Shown here: piece after piece, positions 63,013-64,000 of the stretch
How the letters are laid out: each line of letters begins with the position of its first letter
How positions within the stretch are numbered: position 1 is the stretch's first letter
Source: Ruminococcus sp. UBA6407
GTDB lineage: Bacteria; Bacillota; Clostridia; Oscillospirales; Ruminococcaceae
Reading direction: 5' to 3'
DNA: 64,000 nt
NCBI GenBank assembly: GCA_002438605.1
Contig: DJPR01000005.1
Span: 1-64,000 of the forward strand
The notes under the pieces: model-generated
Told to the model about the DNA's origin: nothing
Seen by the model: the letters and a program-made list of their open reading frames with translations, nothing else
Database searches by the model: none
Translations under genes and position numbers: made by a program

Positions 63013-64000
63013 ATGGACTTTCTTGATAATCGTGAACTTTCATGGTTAAAATTTAATAAACGTGTAATTGAAGAAGCTGTAGACGAAAAAGTGCCGCTTC
63101 TGGAAAGACTTACTTTTTCATCAATTTATCAAAGCAATATGGACGAGTTTTTCATGGTAAGAGTCGGTTCAATAACAGATGAAGGACTTGTGGATAAAGA
63201 TAAACGCGAAAATAAAACAAACATGACATCAGCACAACAGCTTGACGCTATTTTTACTGCTGTCAGAAGATTGCAGCCCATTGCAGAGGACGCATACATA
63301 AAAACCATGTCAGAATTAAAGACGTTCGGTTTTGAACATGTTTCTTTTGATACTGCAACAGAGGAAGAAAAAAAGTTTCTGGAGCTTTATTTCAAACGAG
63401 AAATAAAACCGCTTATTGCTCCGATAATTATTGATAAACAGCACCCTTTCCCCTTTTTGAAAAACAAAGAGCTTTATGTTACGGTTCAGCTTTTCAGCAA
63501 AAAAAATGTAAAAGTATGTATTATTCCTGTAAAGCATGAGCATTTTGAACGTCTTATTCCTCTTGATAATACAGGAAAACGTTTCATTCCTGCCGAAGAA
63601 GTAATTTTACAGTTTGCAGACCTTGTTTTTAAAAATTTTAAGGTTATAGATAAAACAATAATGCGTGTCACACGAAATGCTGATCTGGACTTTTCACACG
63701 CTTCTGAGGACTTTCGTGAATTTATGACAGAAGCCATAAAAAAGCGTAAAAAGCTTGCTCCTGTTCGTTTAGAGCTTTCAGGAGAATTCAGTCGTGCTGC
63801 ACTTGACTACATATGCAAAAAGCTTGATTTAAAAAATGAGCGTGTTTTTTATTCAAGAATACCGCTTGACCTTTCATATCTTTTCAGTCTTCATGAGCTG
63901 AGCAGCGAAAGCTGTCTGAAATACAATAAGCGTGAGCCGCAAAAACCGTCCTGTATAGCCGACAATCGTTCTATTTTCTCACAAGTCAAATCAAAAGATA
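63013..64000 (+). CDS. ppk1: Polyphosphate kinase, N-terminal part (runs off the window)
   Basis: 329 codons visible, open at the window end. FLDNRELSWLKFNKRVIEEA is the classic PPK1 N-terminal signature, followed by SIYQSNMDEFFMVRVGS and HPFPFLKNKELYV. GGAGG precedes ATG 63013. PPK1 makes polyphosphate reversibly from ATP; the catalytic histidines would lie beyond the window. Confidence 0.93.
   Translation, partial: MDFLDNRELSWLKFNKRVIEEAVDEKVPLLERLTFSSIYQSNMDEFFMVRVGSITDEGLVDKDKRENKTNMTSAQQLDAIFTAVRRLQPIAEDAYIKTMSELKTFGFEHVSFDTATEEEKKFLELYFKREIKPLIAPIIIDKQHPFPFLKNKELYVTVQLFSKKNVKVCIIPVKHEHFERLIPLDNTGKRFIPAEEVILQFADLVFKNFKVIDKTIMRVTRNADLDFSHASEDFREFMTEAIKKRKKLAPVRLELSGEFSRAALDYICKKLDLKNERVFYSRIPLDLSYLFSLHELSSESCLKYNKREPQKPSCIADNRSIFSQVKSKD

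Overview
The window looks like a low-GC Gram-positive chromosome from the Ruminococcus/Oscillospirales gut-bacterial group. This is inferred from strong GGAGG ribosome sites, near-consensus TTGACA-17-TATAAT promoters, dockerin-like repeats in a secreted protein, and firmicute mobile-element gene families. About 57 kb of it is mobile DNA, arranged as elements nested inside an element.

Layout. (1) 1-~17.75 kb: most of an integrative mobilizable element (IME1), whose left end lies outside the window. It carries a secreted polymorphic toxin with its immunity gene, a MOBP relaxase with MobC, and a regulator and stress module (HTH, ImmA/IrrE peptidase, Y-family polymerase, YolD, HIRAN, HD, ASCH, WYL). 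A sigma-like regulator behind an attenuator-like leader, a PemK/MazF toxin, a BRO antirepressor and a large serine recombinase complete it. The recombinase frame runs in frame into a VirB4/TraE ATPase, so IME1 appears to sit inside a conjugation gene. (2) ~17.75-~56 kb: the parent conjugative element (ICE). It carries VirB4, a CpaE/TadZ-like ATPase, topoisomerase III, a toprim protein, mazEF, vapBC, two paralogous divergent gene pairs of unknown function, and a giant methylase-helicase gene. (3) 39,749-53,983: IME2, inserted exactly in helicase motif 'ATGTP' of that gene. It carries a large serine recombinase, MobC, a relaxase, a resolvase, and an RHS/Hint toxin with an immunity gene. Removing IME2 restores one ~2,211-residue reading frame. 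(4) ~56.2-64 kb: a lipoprotein, a ~570-nt structured RNA candidate, tRNA-Gln, and ordinary chromosomal genes (lipid kinase, ECF sigma factor with membrane beta-propeller protein, MetH activation-domain protein, polyphosphate kinase).

How it fits together. Each IME has its own recombinase and relaxase but no mating-pair genes, so each would need a conjugation machine from another element. Both sit within such an element, in two of its core genes, and both deliver a secreted toxin with immunity. The ICE uses near-identical palindromic terminators at the ends of many transcription units. Its mazEF and vapBC promoters share one operator sequence.

The best candidates for something undescribed are the duplicated zinc-ribbon/small-protein divergent pairs (23.3-24.5 and 31.2-32.4 kb), the structured RNA beside tRNA-Gln, the tnpV gene nested out of frame in the methylase-helicase gene, and the paired toxin-carrying IMEs.
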